NCBI GenBank assembly: GCA_002328805.1
Contig: DCVX01000007.1
Coordinates: forward strand, 1 to 12,794
Direction: 5' to 3'
Source of the DNA: Candidatus Dojkabacteria bacterium UBA2177
GTDB lineage: Bacteria > Patescibacteriota > Dojkabacteria > SC72
DNA: 12,794 bases
Position numbers and translations under genes: made by a program. The notes beneath the pieces were generated by a model, which saw nothing but the letters and a program-made list of their open reading frames with translations, was not told where the DNA came from and ran no database searches. This document shows positions 1 through 5,706 of this stretch, piece after piece (the first letter of the stretch is position 1; each line of letters opens with the position of its first letter).

Positions 1-36
1 AAGGTGAAAGAAATATATAATTAAGAATACCTTCGA

Positions 37-1029
37 TTACTTAGTTTTTATGATTGTAAAATCTGATCCATCTAGCTCTCTAAAACTTAAGAATACAGAT
101 CTTAACTCTATTGAATCTGGCATACTTCTAGCTCTTGCTGGTCCATACAGAGTGTCTCCTGCTATACCTATTCCAAAATACTCCAATGTTGCCCTTATCT
201 GGTGCATCCTTCCTGTTTTAATAACGATTAGAAGATGATCTTTATTAAGGGGTTTTATATAGCTTATTGCTTTCTTTCCACGTCTTCCAAAATACTTTCT
301 AAATTGCATTTTAACCCTATTCCTAGGACTTCTTGATATATATCCCTCAGCTTTAAGCCAAGATTTATCAAAAACAAAATTGCTCTCCTCTAATTTCTCT
401 ATTTCATTATCTATATCCAAGTATTCTGACTCTTCACTTGGGAAATACTTTTTGATTCCCCTCTTTAATTCTTTATATTCAACACTAGCTAAATATATCT
501 TTTTAACCTCGTGATTTTCAAATTGCTCTTGTAAGTGTTTCTGCATTTCTAAATTTTTGGCAAAAACCATTAATCCCGAAACTCCCTTATCTAAACGATG
601 CACAACACCAGCCCTTTGGACTTCTTCTTTAAAATCGTCTTTTTGAGAAAGATAACCCTTTACATAGTTAACAAGGGTGCTGTCTTCATTCCCTATACCA
701 GGATGGACTACAACACCTCTCGGTTTTTCTACAATGAGAAAATCTTCACTCTCAAAAAGGACTTCTAAATCTCTATGTTGGGGCTTAATCTCTGTTGATG
801 ATGTCATTTTTTCTCTGAGATCTTCAACCTGCCTCATATCTAAGTCTACTTCATCTTCCATCTTTAACTTGTAGGATTGCTTCCTACTAATTCCATTGAC
901 CTTTGCAATACCACCCCAATTCTTGGTTAGAAAGTTTCTCGAAATAAATTTGTAACCCTTCTCATGAAGACTTTCTAAAACAAAAAGGTCTAATCTTTTC
1001 CCCTTATTTTTTTCGTCTATTTTTACCAT
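37..1029 (-). CDS. rluD: RluD/RluA-family large-subunit rRNA pseudouridine synthase
   Basis: Isomerises uridine to pseudouridine in RNA, most likely 23S rRNA, in the cytoplasm. An N-terminal S4-type RNA-binding segment spans about residues 11-64 and the RluA/RluD catalytic domain about 85-325. The family signature HRLDKGVSG is at 144-152, with Asp147 as the expected catalytic residue, and the later RMHQIR motif is at 274-279. The acidic and lysine-rich stretch at about 186-228 looks like a lineage-specific insertion in the catalytic domain. Length (330 aa) is normal. The ATG start lies only 2 bases after the stop of the Lgt-like gene, so the two are probably co-transcribed and translationally coupled; no Shine-Dalgarno is visible. 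The enzyme class is secure. Which uridines it modifies, and therefore the exact name (RluD, RluA or RluC), cannot be told from sequence alone. Confidence 0.88.
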   Translation of the reverse strand: MVKIDEKNKGKRLDLFVLESLHEKGYKFISRNFLTKNWGGIAKVNGISRKQSYKLKMEDEVDLDMRQVEDLREKMTSSTEIKPQHRDLEVLFESEDFLIVEKPRGVVVHPGIGNEDSTLVNYVKGYLSQKDDFKEEVQRAGVVHRLDKGVSGLMVFAKNLEMQKHLQEQFENHEVKKIYLASVEYKELKRGIKKYFPSEESEYLDIDNEIEKLEESNFVFDKSWLKAEGYISRSPRNRVKMQFRKYFGRRGKKAISYIKPLNKDHLLIVIKTGRMHQIRATLEYFGIGIAGDTLYGPARARSMPDSIELRSVFLSFRELDGSDFTIIKTK

Positions 1030-1031
1030 GC

Positions 1032-1868
1032 TTATTGGGGCAATTTAATTGGTTGATTTATGTCCAAACGGGAAACTGTACGAACAGAAGATAATTTCTC
1101 TATGGTAATGTCTGCCTGCTTTGTTTCTTTCATATAGAAAAATATTCCCAACAAGGACCACAGAGTAAAAATTATTATGGAACCTTTTTCTGTATTACTT
1201 ATATCAGCAATTAGGTAAGTATAGGTAACATAGGCCGTTGTTAATAAGATAAAAAATATGTCTAGAAGCATTAAAATCTTGAGTTCCTTTTTACCAATAA
1301 TTGCCTTCTTTACAGAATTCTTGAGGAAGAAAAGTACCAAAGGTAGCAAAACCATTACAATACCTTGTGTTAACCATTCTTGGTTTCCAGTACTTCCTCC
1401 AAGAAGAATGAAAGAGAGTGCAAGCATTACTTCTGCAGTAAAGAATATTGTTGTAAACATATGACTCCATTTCCACTTCTTTACGACAAGAACCCAAAAT
1501 GTTGCAATTAGGAGAAAGGCGACAAACATGGATAATATATCTATTCTCCAATCCCAGATTCTCAAAAACCTCCACGGTAAAAGTCTAAAAAGATAGATTT
1601 CGTCTCCATACTTTTCATAAGGCAACCAGTACCATATAAGATTGCTAAATTGCTCCCAATTTATAATGATATAACAAGCCCTTCCAACAACTACCCCCCC
1701 AAAAATGGAGGTAACAAAGATATCATAAACAGATGATATGTTCTTTCGAGTCTTCATTGAACCAGACCAAAAAACATACATACCCAAGAACACCACGATA
1801 GTAAAAAGTATAAGTGGGCTGACACTATTTAACATATCTTGAATTTTCTCAAGGATATCTAAGTACAC
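1032..1868 (-). CDS. Divergent Lgt-like polytopic membrane protein, probably lacking prolipoprotein diacylglyceryl transferase catalytic motifs
   Basis: A 278-aa integral membrane protein with about seven hydrophobic segments (near residues 18-35, 48-68, 108-128, 135-157, 165-180, 198-220 and 228-247). The stretch DIFVTSIFGGVVVGRACY (49-66) resembles the early Lgt motif with its Gly-rich helix and conserved GR..Y. The following RIWDWRIDIL sits where Lgt has a segment like IWDGGMSFHGG, but the HGG is gone. The later SFILLGGSTGN sits where Lgt has its R-x-GN-F-x-N signature, and only the GN remains. Lgt homology is my inference from motif order; lipid-transfer activity is doubtful. The start is GTG at 1866-1868, preceded by a TATAAA box; the next in-frame Met is residue 12. 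It lies downstream of the zinc-ribbon gene and 2 bases before rluD. A run of seven G lies at the codons for Gly57-Gly58. Confidence 0.55.
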   Translation of the reverse strand: MYLDILEKIQDMLNSVSPLILFTIVVFLGMYVFWSGSMKTRKNISSVYDIFVTSIFGGVVVGRACYIIINWEQFSNLIWYWLPYEKYGDEIYLFRLLPWRFLRIWDWRIDILSMFVAFLLIATFWVLVVKKWKWSHMFTTIFFTAEVMLALSFILLGGSTGNQEWLTQGIVMVLLPLVLFFLKNSVKKAIIGKKELKILMLLDIFFILLTTAYVTYTYLIADISNTEKGSIIIFTLWSLLGIFFYMKETKQADITIEKLSSVRTVSRLDINQPIKLPQ

Positions 1869-1873
1869 AACTA

Positions 1874-1890
1874 TTTATAGCTATATTATA
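1874..1890 (-). promoter_or_regulatory. Possible promoter region of the Lgt-like gene (weak)
   Basis: On the minus strand two -10-like boxes precede the GTG start: TATAAT (1890-1885) and TATAAA (1879-1874). The second would place the start point at about the GTG itself, giving a leaderless transcript. No acceptable -35 hexamer is seen at 16-18 bases from either box, and the 47-base gap is AT-rich enough for such boxes to occur by chance. Confidence 0.3.
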
Positions 1891-1915
1891 TTAGCCTATG
1901 ATAGCATATTATCCG

Positions 1916-2701
1916 TTATTTGGTGGTTTTTGAAGGCTTCTCTTTTTTGAACTTTTTACTTTTCTTCCCACTCTTCTTCTTTTTCGCCTTCTTCTGTTTG
2001 TTTGTTAACTCTGTATTAAAAGTTTTATCTTCTGCTTTCTTTTCTTTCTTATTAAAAGCTCCTTTTATCTTCCCTAATACCAATTTATAACCATTAACCA
2101 CAGATTCCCCTATCTTCATAGCGGGGCCACCTCTTTGGCTGTATCTAGTTTTTTCAGATTCTACAGTCTCTTTTGCTTCTTCCTTGGTAGCCTCGATTTG
2201 TTGTTGCATAACTTCTTTTGTTGGAGATTCTTGCTCAGGACTTCTTCTCTTTCTCAATTCTCCACCACAGTGGGGACAGAATTTATTCTTCTTGCCTACA
2301 TAAACCTTGCATCTTGGACACTTCGTCTTCAACTTATACCGACAATTTGGGCAGTATGTATAACCAGGAAAAAGTTGGGAACCACACCTAGGACAATCTC
2401 CTAGTTCTGCGGTTTCGTATTTGAGGTACCTTCTTTCCAAATCTGCCCAATATATCTCCTCAATTGTCTGGCTAGGCCTAATGATTAAATATATTAACAA
2501 CCCAACCACATTCAATACGGCGACAAGGATAACATAGGATATTCTGACGGTTCTATTTGATGTTCTTTCTCCTGAATCTAGCCATACCCAATACAGGATA
2601 ACAAAGCAAAAAACAACTAAACCGTAGGAAAAGATCTGCCAAACAAATTTAAAATCTATACTGCCAGCAGTTTCGAGCAGATTTAAAATGAAATCTTCCA
2701 T
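1916..2701 (-). CDS. Membrane-anchored double zinc-ribbon protein with lysine-rich tail
   Basis: A 261-aa protein of unknown function. Two hydrophobic segments (about 20-41 and 53-75) form an N-terminal hairpin; the second, ending LLIYLIIRP, resembles the phospholipase D-nuclease N-terminal (PLDc_N) membrane segment. A double zinc ribbon follows, with four CxxC knuckles at Cys103/106, 117/120, 128/131 and 142/145, enough for two zinc ions. From about residue 151 the chain is charged and probably disordered, and the last 45 residues are mostly Lys. The layout implies membrane anchoring with the zinc ribbons and basic tail on one side, probably cytoplasmic, where the tail could bind nucleic acid or ribosomes; that is inference. 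The gene follows tRNA-Leu by 32 bases with no terminator between, and precedes the Lgt-like gene. The ATG is preceded by a purine-rich AAAGAAAAG, not a true Shine-Dalgarno. Confidence 0.8.
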   Translation of the reverse strand: MEDFILNLLETAGSIDFKFVWQIFSYGLVVFCFVILYWVWLDSGERTSNRTVRISYVILVAVLNVVGLLIYLIIRPSQTIEEIYWADLERRYLKYETAELGDCPRCGSQLFPGYTYCPNCRYKLKTKCPRCKVYVGKKNKFCPHCGGELRKRRSPEQESPTKEVMQQQIEATKEEAKETVESEKTRYSQRGGPAMKIGESVVNGYKLVLGKIKGAFNKKEKKAEDKTFNTELTNKQKKAKKKKSGKKSKKFKKEKPSKTTK

Positions 2702-2733
2702 AACTTTTCTTTTTAAATAAAATCATCCTTAGA

Positions 2734-2817
2734 TGGTCGAGGAGGGAGTTGAACCCTCACGCTATTGCTAGCACGGGATTTTGAGTCCCGCGTGTCTGCC
2801 AGTTCCACCACCCGACC
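2734..2817 (-). tRNA. tRNA-Leu (anticodon CAA)
   Basis: An 84-nt type II tRNA that reads UUG. The acceptor stem GGTCGGG (2817-2811) pairs with CTCGACC over 7 bp including one G-U. The anticodon stem CGGGA/TCCCG closes the loop CTCAAAA, with CAA at 2783-2781. A long variable arm with the stem GCTA/TAGC is typical of tRNA-Leu, and the T arm GAGGG-TTCAACT-CCCTC is canonical. The discriminator base is A, as expected for leucine. The next bases are TCT, so the 3' CCA is not encoded and must be added by a CCA-adding enzyme. It sits between dnaB and the zinc-ribbon gene. Confidence 0.95.
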
Positions 2818-2851
2818 ATAAGATAGTGTGCAAAAGCACAGCATTGCCGTA

Positions 2852-2880
2852 ATTATACTGAAATTTGGCTTACTAGACCA
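2852..2880 (-). promoter_or_regulatory. Likely promoter of the tRNA-Leu gene
   Basis: On the minus strand, TATAAT (2857-2852) lies 17 bases after TGGTCT (2880-2875), a weak -35. The start would be near 2845, leaving a leader of about 28 nt before the tRNA 5' end. That leader holds a small hairpin, TGTGC-TTTT-GCACA (2840-2827). The zinc-ribbon gene downstream may be read from the same promoter. Confidence 0.5.
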
Positions 2881-2902
2881 GACCCTAGGAGAAATTTAGG
2901 AG

Positions 2903-4213
2903 TTATTTTTTATACAGATTTCTGAAGCTAGCAATTTCATTAACAAAGGCTAACTTTACAATCCCAGTTGGTCCATTTCTATGTTTTGCAACAATTAACT
3001 CCCCTACTCCCTTATTCTCGGTTTCAGGATCCCAAACTTCTTCCCTATCTACAAACATTACAACATCTGCGTCCTGCTCAATAGAACCAGATTCTCTAAG
3101 ATCTGAAAGCTGTGGCCTTCTACTCTGCCTTTGTTCTATAGCCCTAGATAGCTGAGATAACCCTACAACTGGTATATCTAATTCCTTAGCAATATTCTTT
3201 AATCCTTGAGATATTTCGCCTACCTCTAGAGTTCTACTCTCTTTGCTATTTCCATGCATTAATTGTAGATAGTCTACAAAGATTATGTCTAAACCCCTCT
3301 CGAGAGCCAGCCTTCTTGCTTTTGTTCTTAGTGCATTTATATGCTGTCCTGCCTGGTCATCTATGAAGATGTTTCCCTCAGCAAGCTCACCCATGGTATT
3401 TGCAAGTTTTACAAATTTTTTATCACTTAAACGACCAGTCCTAATCTCCCAAAAAGGAATTCCTGATTGCATACCAAGAAGTCTATCCATAATCTGTGTT
3501 TTAGACATCTCCAAAGAGAAAAATGCCACAGTTTTACCTTCAACCAATGCAGCATGTCTCATCATATCTAATGCTAAAGCCGTCTTTCCAACAGAAGGTC
3601 TTGCAGCAACAATTATTAAGTCAGATTTTTGAAAACCTCCTAGAAGGTCATCTAAATCCTTAAAGCCTGTGGAGATTCCTAAGTATGCCTCATCTTTATC
3701 TGCTCTCTCTGCCCTTTCATAGGCATCTTTCAAAAGATCTTTAATATGAACAAAGTTTGTTCTTGTTCCACTTTGGGCAACATCAAAAACCTGCTTTTCT
3801 GAGGTGTCTATAACTTCATCTATACCAACATCTTCCTTGTAGGCCATCTCTGTAATATTTCTAGCTGCAGATATGAGGCCTCTTCTCGTTGCACTCTCCT
3901 TTATAATTTGACCATACTCCTCCGCATGTGCTGAAGTAGCAACCATAGTGGCCAAATCTGCAAGATATGTCCTTCCTCCAATGGAAGAAAGTTTTCTCTG
4001 CTTCTTAAGCTTGTCTGTAAGAGTTATTAAATCTACAGGAAGCCCTTCATTGAAAAGATCCAAAATATTGGAATATATCTGTACATGTCTGTCGTCATAA
4101 AAATGCTCGGGCATGAGCCAACCTGAAACAGCAATAATAGCGTCTTTGTCAACCAACATACATCCCAGGAGAGACTGCTCTACTTCTATGTTTTGTGGAG
4201 GAACCCTATCCAT
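2903..4213 (-). CDS. dnaB: Replicative DNA helicase DnaB
   Basis: The hexameric helicase that unwinds DNA ahead of the replication fork using ATP. The N-terminal DnaB domain (about 5-105) opens with VPPQNIEVEQSLLG, the classic start, and is followed by a linker helix. The RecA-like domain (about 175-435) has Walker A ARPSVGKTAL (204-213, Lys210), SLEMS (233-237), Walker B IFVDYLQL (311-318, Asp314), the LSQLSR motif (352-357) and the arginine-finger region KHRNGPTG (410-417, Arg412). Length (436 aa) is usual and no intein or gap is seen. It starts 20 bases after the stop of the beta-lactamase-fold gene, so it may share that transcript, and no Shine-Dalgarno is visible. The expected fork partners (bL9, primase, loader) are not in the window. 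Confidence 0.97.
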   Translation of the reverse strand: MDRVPPQNIEVEQSLLGCMLVDKDAIIAVSGWLMPEHFYDDRHVQIYSNILDLFNEGLPVDLITLTDKLKKQRKLSSIGGRTYLADLATMVATSAHAEEYGQIIKESATRRGLISAARNITEMAYKEDVGIDEVIDTSEKQVFDVAQSGTRTNFVHIKDLLKDAYERAERADKDEAYLGISTGFKDLDDLLGGFQKSDLIIVAARPSVGKTALALDMMRHAALVEGKTVAFFSLEMSKTQIMDRLLGMQSGIPFWEIRTGRLSDKKFVKLANTMGELAEGNIFIDDQAGQHINALRTKARRLALERGLDIIFVDYLQLMHGNSKESRTLEVGEISQGLKNIAKELDIPVVGLSQLSRAIEQRQSRRPQLSDLRESGSIEQDADVVMFVDREEVWDPETENKGVGELIVAKHRNGPTGIVKLAFVNEIASFRNLYKK

Positions 4214-4233
4214 ATATTTTCTTGTTTAATATT

Positions 4234-4881
4234 TTATTTCAAAAACACAACCTCTACACTTTGCTGTTCCTTCTCTACCTTTCTCTTGGAAACATTTATG
4301 TAATTCTCTTCGCGAACATTAGCAAAACCAAAGTATTTAATAAATTCTTCCTTACTCTTAAGATCTTTCTTCCCACTCCCACCATCCTTGTAGGCACAGG
4401 GTATTAATATAGATGGATCTGTATTAGAAATTACCCTCTCTATCTTGTCAAAATCCATAAAATTTATGCCATCACCTACAGGAACTATTAGGACATCAAC
4501 ATCTCCAAGATTTTTTGTTTTCTTGGGATCAAAATTATTGTTTGTTCCCCCTAGATATACTACCCTAATGGTTTTTTCGTCAATAATAAAGAAATCGTCT
4601 CCAATTCCCCTTCTAATCATCATTCCTCCCACTTCATATTCTCCTGGAGTACTAATCTCCATTACTTCTTCCCTCTTCTCTGAAACAACTTTGTTATCTA
4701 GCTTATTATCCTTCAAAATTCCCTTCTTTATTTTTTTTGAATAATTAGTAAACAGAGCAACATCCACCCTAGTTTTAGGAAAACTAGCTCCAGATTCAGA
4801 CAACTCCAAAGGATCTGTTAATATTGAAATGTTATCATTCGTTATTAAGAAACTTGTCCATCCAATTCTTTTAATTTTCAT
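4234..4881 (-). CDS. Metallo-beta-lactamase-fold protein with no metal-binding histidines (probable pseudoenzyme)
   Basis: A 215-aa protein with the layout of UlaG-like / Lactamase_B_3 proteins: an opening GWTSFLI with ILTDP (20-24), then a strand DVALFT (40-45), STPGEYEVGG (77-86), VVYLGG (107-112) and DVDVLIVPVG (127-136). Each place where the family carries metal ligands is changed. The expected THxHxDH reads TNYSKK (45-50), HLGD reads YLGG, and the late IPMHY reads IPCAY (160-164). The protein contains no histidine at all. It therefore probably binds no catalytic zinc and may act as a structural or ligand-sensing protein; this is inference. It lies between the CsoR homologue and dnaB, with its own predicted promoter and a palindrome upstream. 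The ATG start has no Shine-Dalgarno. The fold call rests on motif order, mainly PGEYEVGG and VDVLIVPVG. Confidence 0.68.
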   Translation of the reverse strand: MKIKRIGWTSFLITNDNISILTDPLELSESGASFPKTRVDVALFTNYSKKIKKGILKDNKLDNKVVSEKREEVMEISTPGEYEVGGMMIRRGIGDDFFIIDEKTIRVVYLGGTNNNFDPKKTKNLGDVDVLIVPVGDGINFMDFDKIERVISNTDPSILIPCAYKDGGSGKKDLKSKEEFIKYFGFANVREENYINVSKRKVEKEQQSVEVVFLK

Positions 4882-4905
4882 GCTGTTAGTTGTTCAAAAA
4901 TAGAA

Positions 4906-4920
4906 ATACTTACTAAGTAT
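4906..4920. promoter_or_regulatory. Perfect 15-bp palindrome, possible operator
   Basis: ATACTTA-C-TAAGTAT has seven-base arms with one central base. It overlaps five of the six bases of the -10 box and reaches the predicted start point of the beta-lactamase-fold gene promoter, the position expected of a repressor site. Palindromes this short occur about once per window by chance in AT-rich DNA, so only the location makes it notable. Confidence 0.35.
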
Positions 4921-4924
4921 ATCA
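4916..4924 (-). promoter_or_regulatory. Extended -10 promoter element of the beta-lactamase-fold gene
   Basis: On the minus strand TGATATACT (4924-4916) is an extended -10 (TGn plus TATACT). No good -35 is seen at the usual spacing. The start would be near 4909, giving a leader of about 27 nt before the ATG at 4881. Transcription may continue into dnaB. Confidence 0.45.
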
Positions 4925-4982
4925 AATTCTTCTTGGGGCAGTTTGTTCTCTCCTGTTAGATATATATACCCAATAAATTGAA

Positions 4983-5198
4983 TTATATCCCAAGAGATTT
5001 TTTAACATCCTCTACCATACTCTCTTTCATCTGCTGTTTAATAAGCTCTGTTTTCAAGCTCTCTAAAGATGAAATACTGGCTTGTAATTGAGTCATAACC
5101 TTATCTCCACTTTCACCTTGTAATATCATCTTCTTAACTCCTTCTACCTGCCCCCCCACTCTCTTTATTCTGTTTTGGATGCTTTTAGGATATTCCAT
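4983..5198 (-). CDS. CsoR/RcnR/FrmR-family (DUF156) small helical regulator lacking all sensor ligands
   Basis: A 71-aa all-helical protein, a little shorter than usual (about 85-120 aa), matching the metal-sensitive repressor family along its whole length: RIKRVGGQVEGVKKMI (10-25) is the first-helix signature and TQLQASISSLESL (36-48) the second. Family members sense Cu(I), Ni or Co, persulfide or formaldehyde through a Cys and a His/Cys pair. By ungapped comparison with my recollection of M. tuberculosis CsoR, those positions are Gly31, Gln56 and Ser60. The protein contains no Cys and no His. It may still bind DNA as a tetramer but cannot sense these ligands in the known way. It is divergent to rpmE with 114 bases between, and its predicted promoter carries an imperfect palindrome. 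The ATG is chosen because the -10 box directly abuts it. Seven G in a row encode Gly15-Gly16. Confidence 0.8.
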   Translation of the reverse strand: MEYPKSIQNRIKRVGGQVEGVKKMILQGESGDKVMTQLQASISSLESLKTELIKQQMKESMVEDVKKSLGI

Positions 5199-5203
5199 AG
5201 ATC

Positions 5204-5232
5204 AATATACCATTTTAGGAAATTCCCTTAAA
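5204..5232 (-). promoter_or_regulatory. Promoter of the CsoR-family gene, apparently leaderless
   Basis: On the minus strand TGGTATATT (5212-5204) is an extended -10, with a weak -35 TTTAAG (5232-5227) 17 bases upstream. Only five bases separate the -10 from the ATG at 5198, so the start point falls on the initiation codon. The palindrome at 5218-5226 lies between the two elements. Confidence 0.5.
5214..5232. promoter_or_regulatory. Imperfect palindrome in the CsoR-family gene promoter, possible operator
   Basis: The 9-bp core GGAAATTCC (5218-5226) is a perfect odd palindrome, flanked by TTTA on the left and, after one extra base, TTAAA on the right. It fills the spacer of the CsoR-family gene promoter and lies about 40 bases upstream of the divergent rpmE -35. 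Autoregulation by the encoded protein is plausible but unproven. It lacks the G-tract dyad described for CsoR operators. Confidence 0.3.
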
Positions 5233-5273
5233 GACCCATAACCTAATCCTCATAAAAAGGCTATAATAATTTC

Positions 5274-5302
5274 TAGACACTTCATATTTGTTCTGCTATA
5301 AT
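5274..5302 (+). promoter_or_regulatory. Strong promoter of rpmE-prfA-prmC
   Basis: TAGACA (5274-5279), a spacer of exactly 17, then TATAAT (5297-5302) preceded by TGC, a full extended -10. This is the best promoter in the window. The start falls near 5309, only about four bases before the rpmE ATG at 5313, leaving no room for a Shine-Dalgarno. Confidence 0.75.
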
Positions 5303-5312
5303 CACATTCGTT

Positions 5313-5651
5313 ATGAAGAAAGGAATTCATCCAGAATACAATCACAATTTAATGATCACTTGTTCCTGTGGGAACAGTTTTATAACAGGTTCCACCTTAC
5401 AAGATGATTCAATAACAGTCGAAATCTGTTCAAAATGTCACCCTTTTTATACAGGAGAGCAAAAGATCGTCGATACGGACAATCTTGTCAAGAAATTTGA
5501 AGAGAGAGTCGAAAAGTCTAAAAACATGTCCTTTAAATCTAAAAGAGAGAAGATGGAAAAAAGAAGAAAGGAGTCTCAGGAGACTTCTTCAAAGCCAGCT
5601 TCTACTCTCACACTAAAGGATATGTTAGAAAACGCAAAGGTTTCTAAGTAA
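5313..5651 (+). CDS. rpmE: Ribosomal protein bL31 with long charged C-terminal extension
   Basis: A protein of the large ribosomal subunit that bridges to the small subunit. The N-terminal 65 residues are a zinc-binding (C+) bL31: it opens MKKGIHPEY, has CSC (Cys17, Cys19) and CSKC (Cys39, Cys42) as the four zinc ligands, then HPFYTGEQK. Typical bL31 ends near residue 70; here a Lys/Glu/Ser-rich tail runs to residue 112, probably partly helical and then disordered. Such tails recur in other small ribosomal proteins of reduced genomes, but this one's role is unknown. It is the first gene of a plus-strand translation block with prfA and prmC; rpmE-prfA-prmC linkage is common in bacteria. The start is fixed by the conserved N terminus and the promoter immediately upstream. 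Confidence 0.92.
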   Translation: MKKGIHPEYNHNLMITCSCGNSFITGSTLQDDSITVEICSKCHPFYTGEQKIVDTDNLVKKFEERVEKSKNMSFKSKREKMEKRRKESQETSSKPASTLTLKDMLENAKVSK

Positions 5652-5670
5652 CAACACCTAAAACAATTAA

Positions 5671-5699
5671 TTCACTAAAGGAATTTAAAGTGATATTAT
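5671..5699 (+). promoter_or_regulatory. Internal promoter in front of prfA, apparently leaderless
   Basis: TTCACT (5671-5676), a 17-base spacer, then TATTAT (5694-5699) preceded by TGA (extended -10). The predicted start is about 5706, one base before the prfA ATG at 5707. prfA-prmC could therefore be transcribed separately from rpmE as a leaderless mRNA. Confidence 0.55.
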
Positions 5700-5706
5700 T
5701 CCATAT

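Noticed and set aside
1..36. Terminator or gene fragment after rluD
   Set aside because: These 36 bases are AT-rich with no hairpin and no readable coding signal.
1291..1575. 94-aa minus-strand frame overlapping the Lgt-like gene, considered as evidence of a frameshift
   Set aside because: The main frame is continuous with sensible membrane segments across this stretch, and the alternative frame lacks membrane or family motifs.
2702..2733. Terminator between tRNA-Leu and the zinc-ribbon gene
   Set aside because: AT-rich but without a convincing stem; read-through from the tRNA promoter is at least as likely.
2827..2840. Hairpin TGTGC-AAAA-GCACA as a dnaB terminator
   Set aside because: Only 5 bp, no T run after it on the minus strand, and it lies downstream of the likely tRNA promoter, so it sits in the tRNA leader.
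3285..3632. Plus-strand 115-aa open frame inside dnaB
   Set aside because: It is antisense to conserved DnaB motifs; no initiation signal and no recognisable protein.
4234..4881. Calling this an active metal-dependent hydrolase
   Set aside because: None of the His/Asp metal ligand motifs is present and the protein has no histidine.
4983..5198. Calling this a copper-sensing CsoR or nickel-sensing RcnR
   Set aside because: All known ligand residues are absent and no metal transporter or chaperone gene is nearby.
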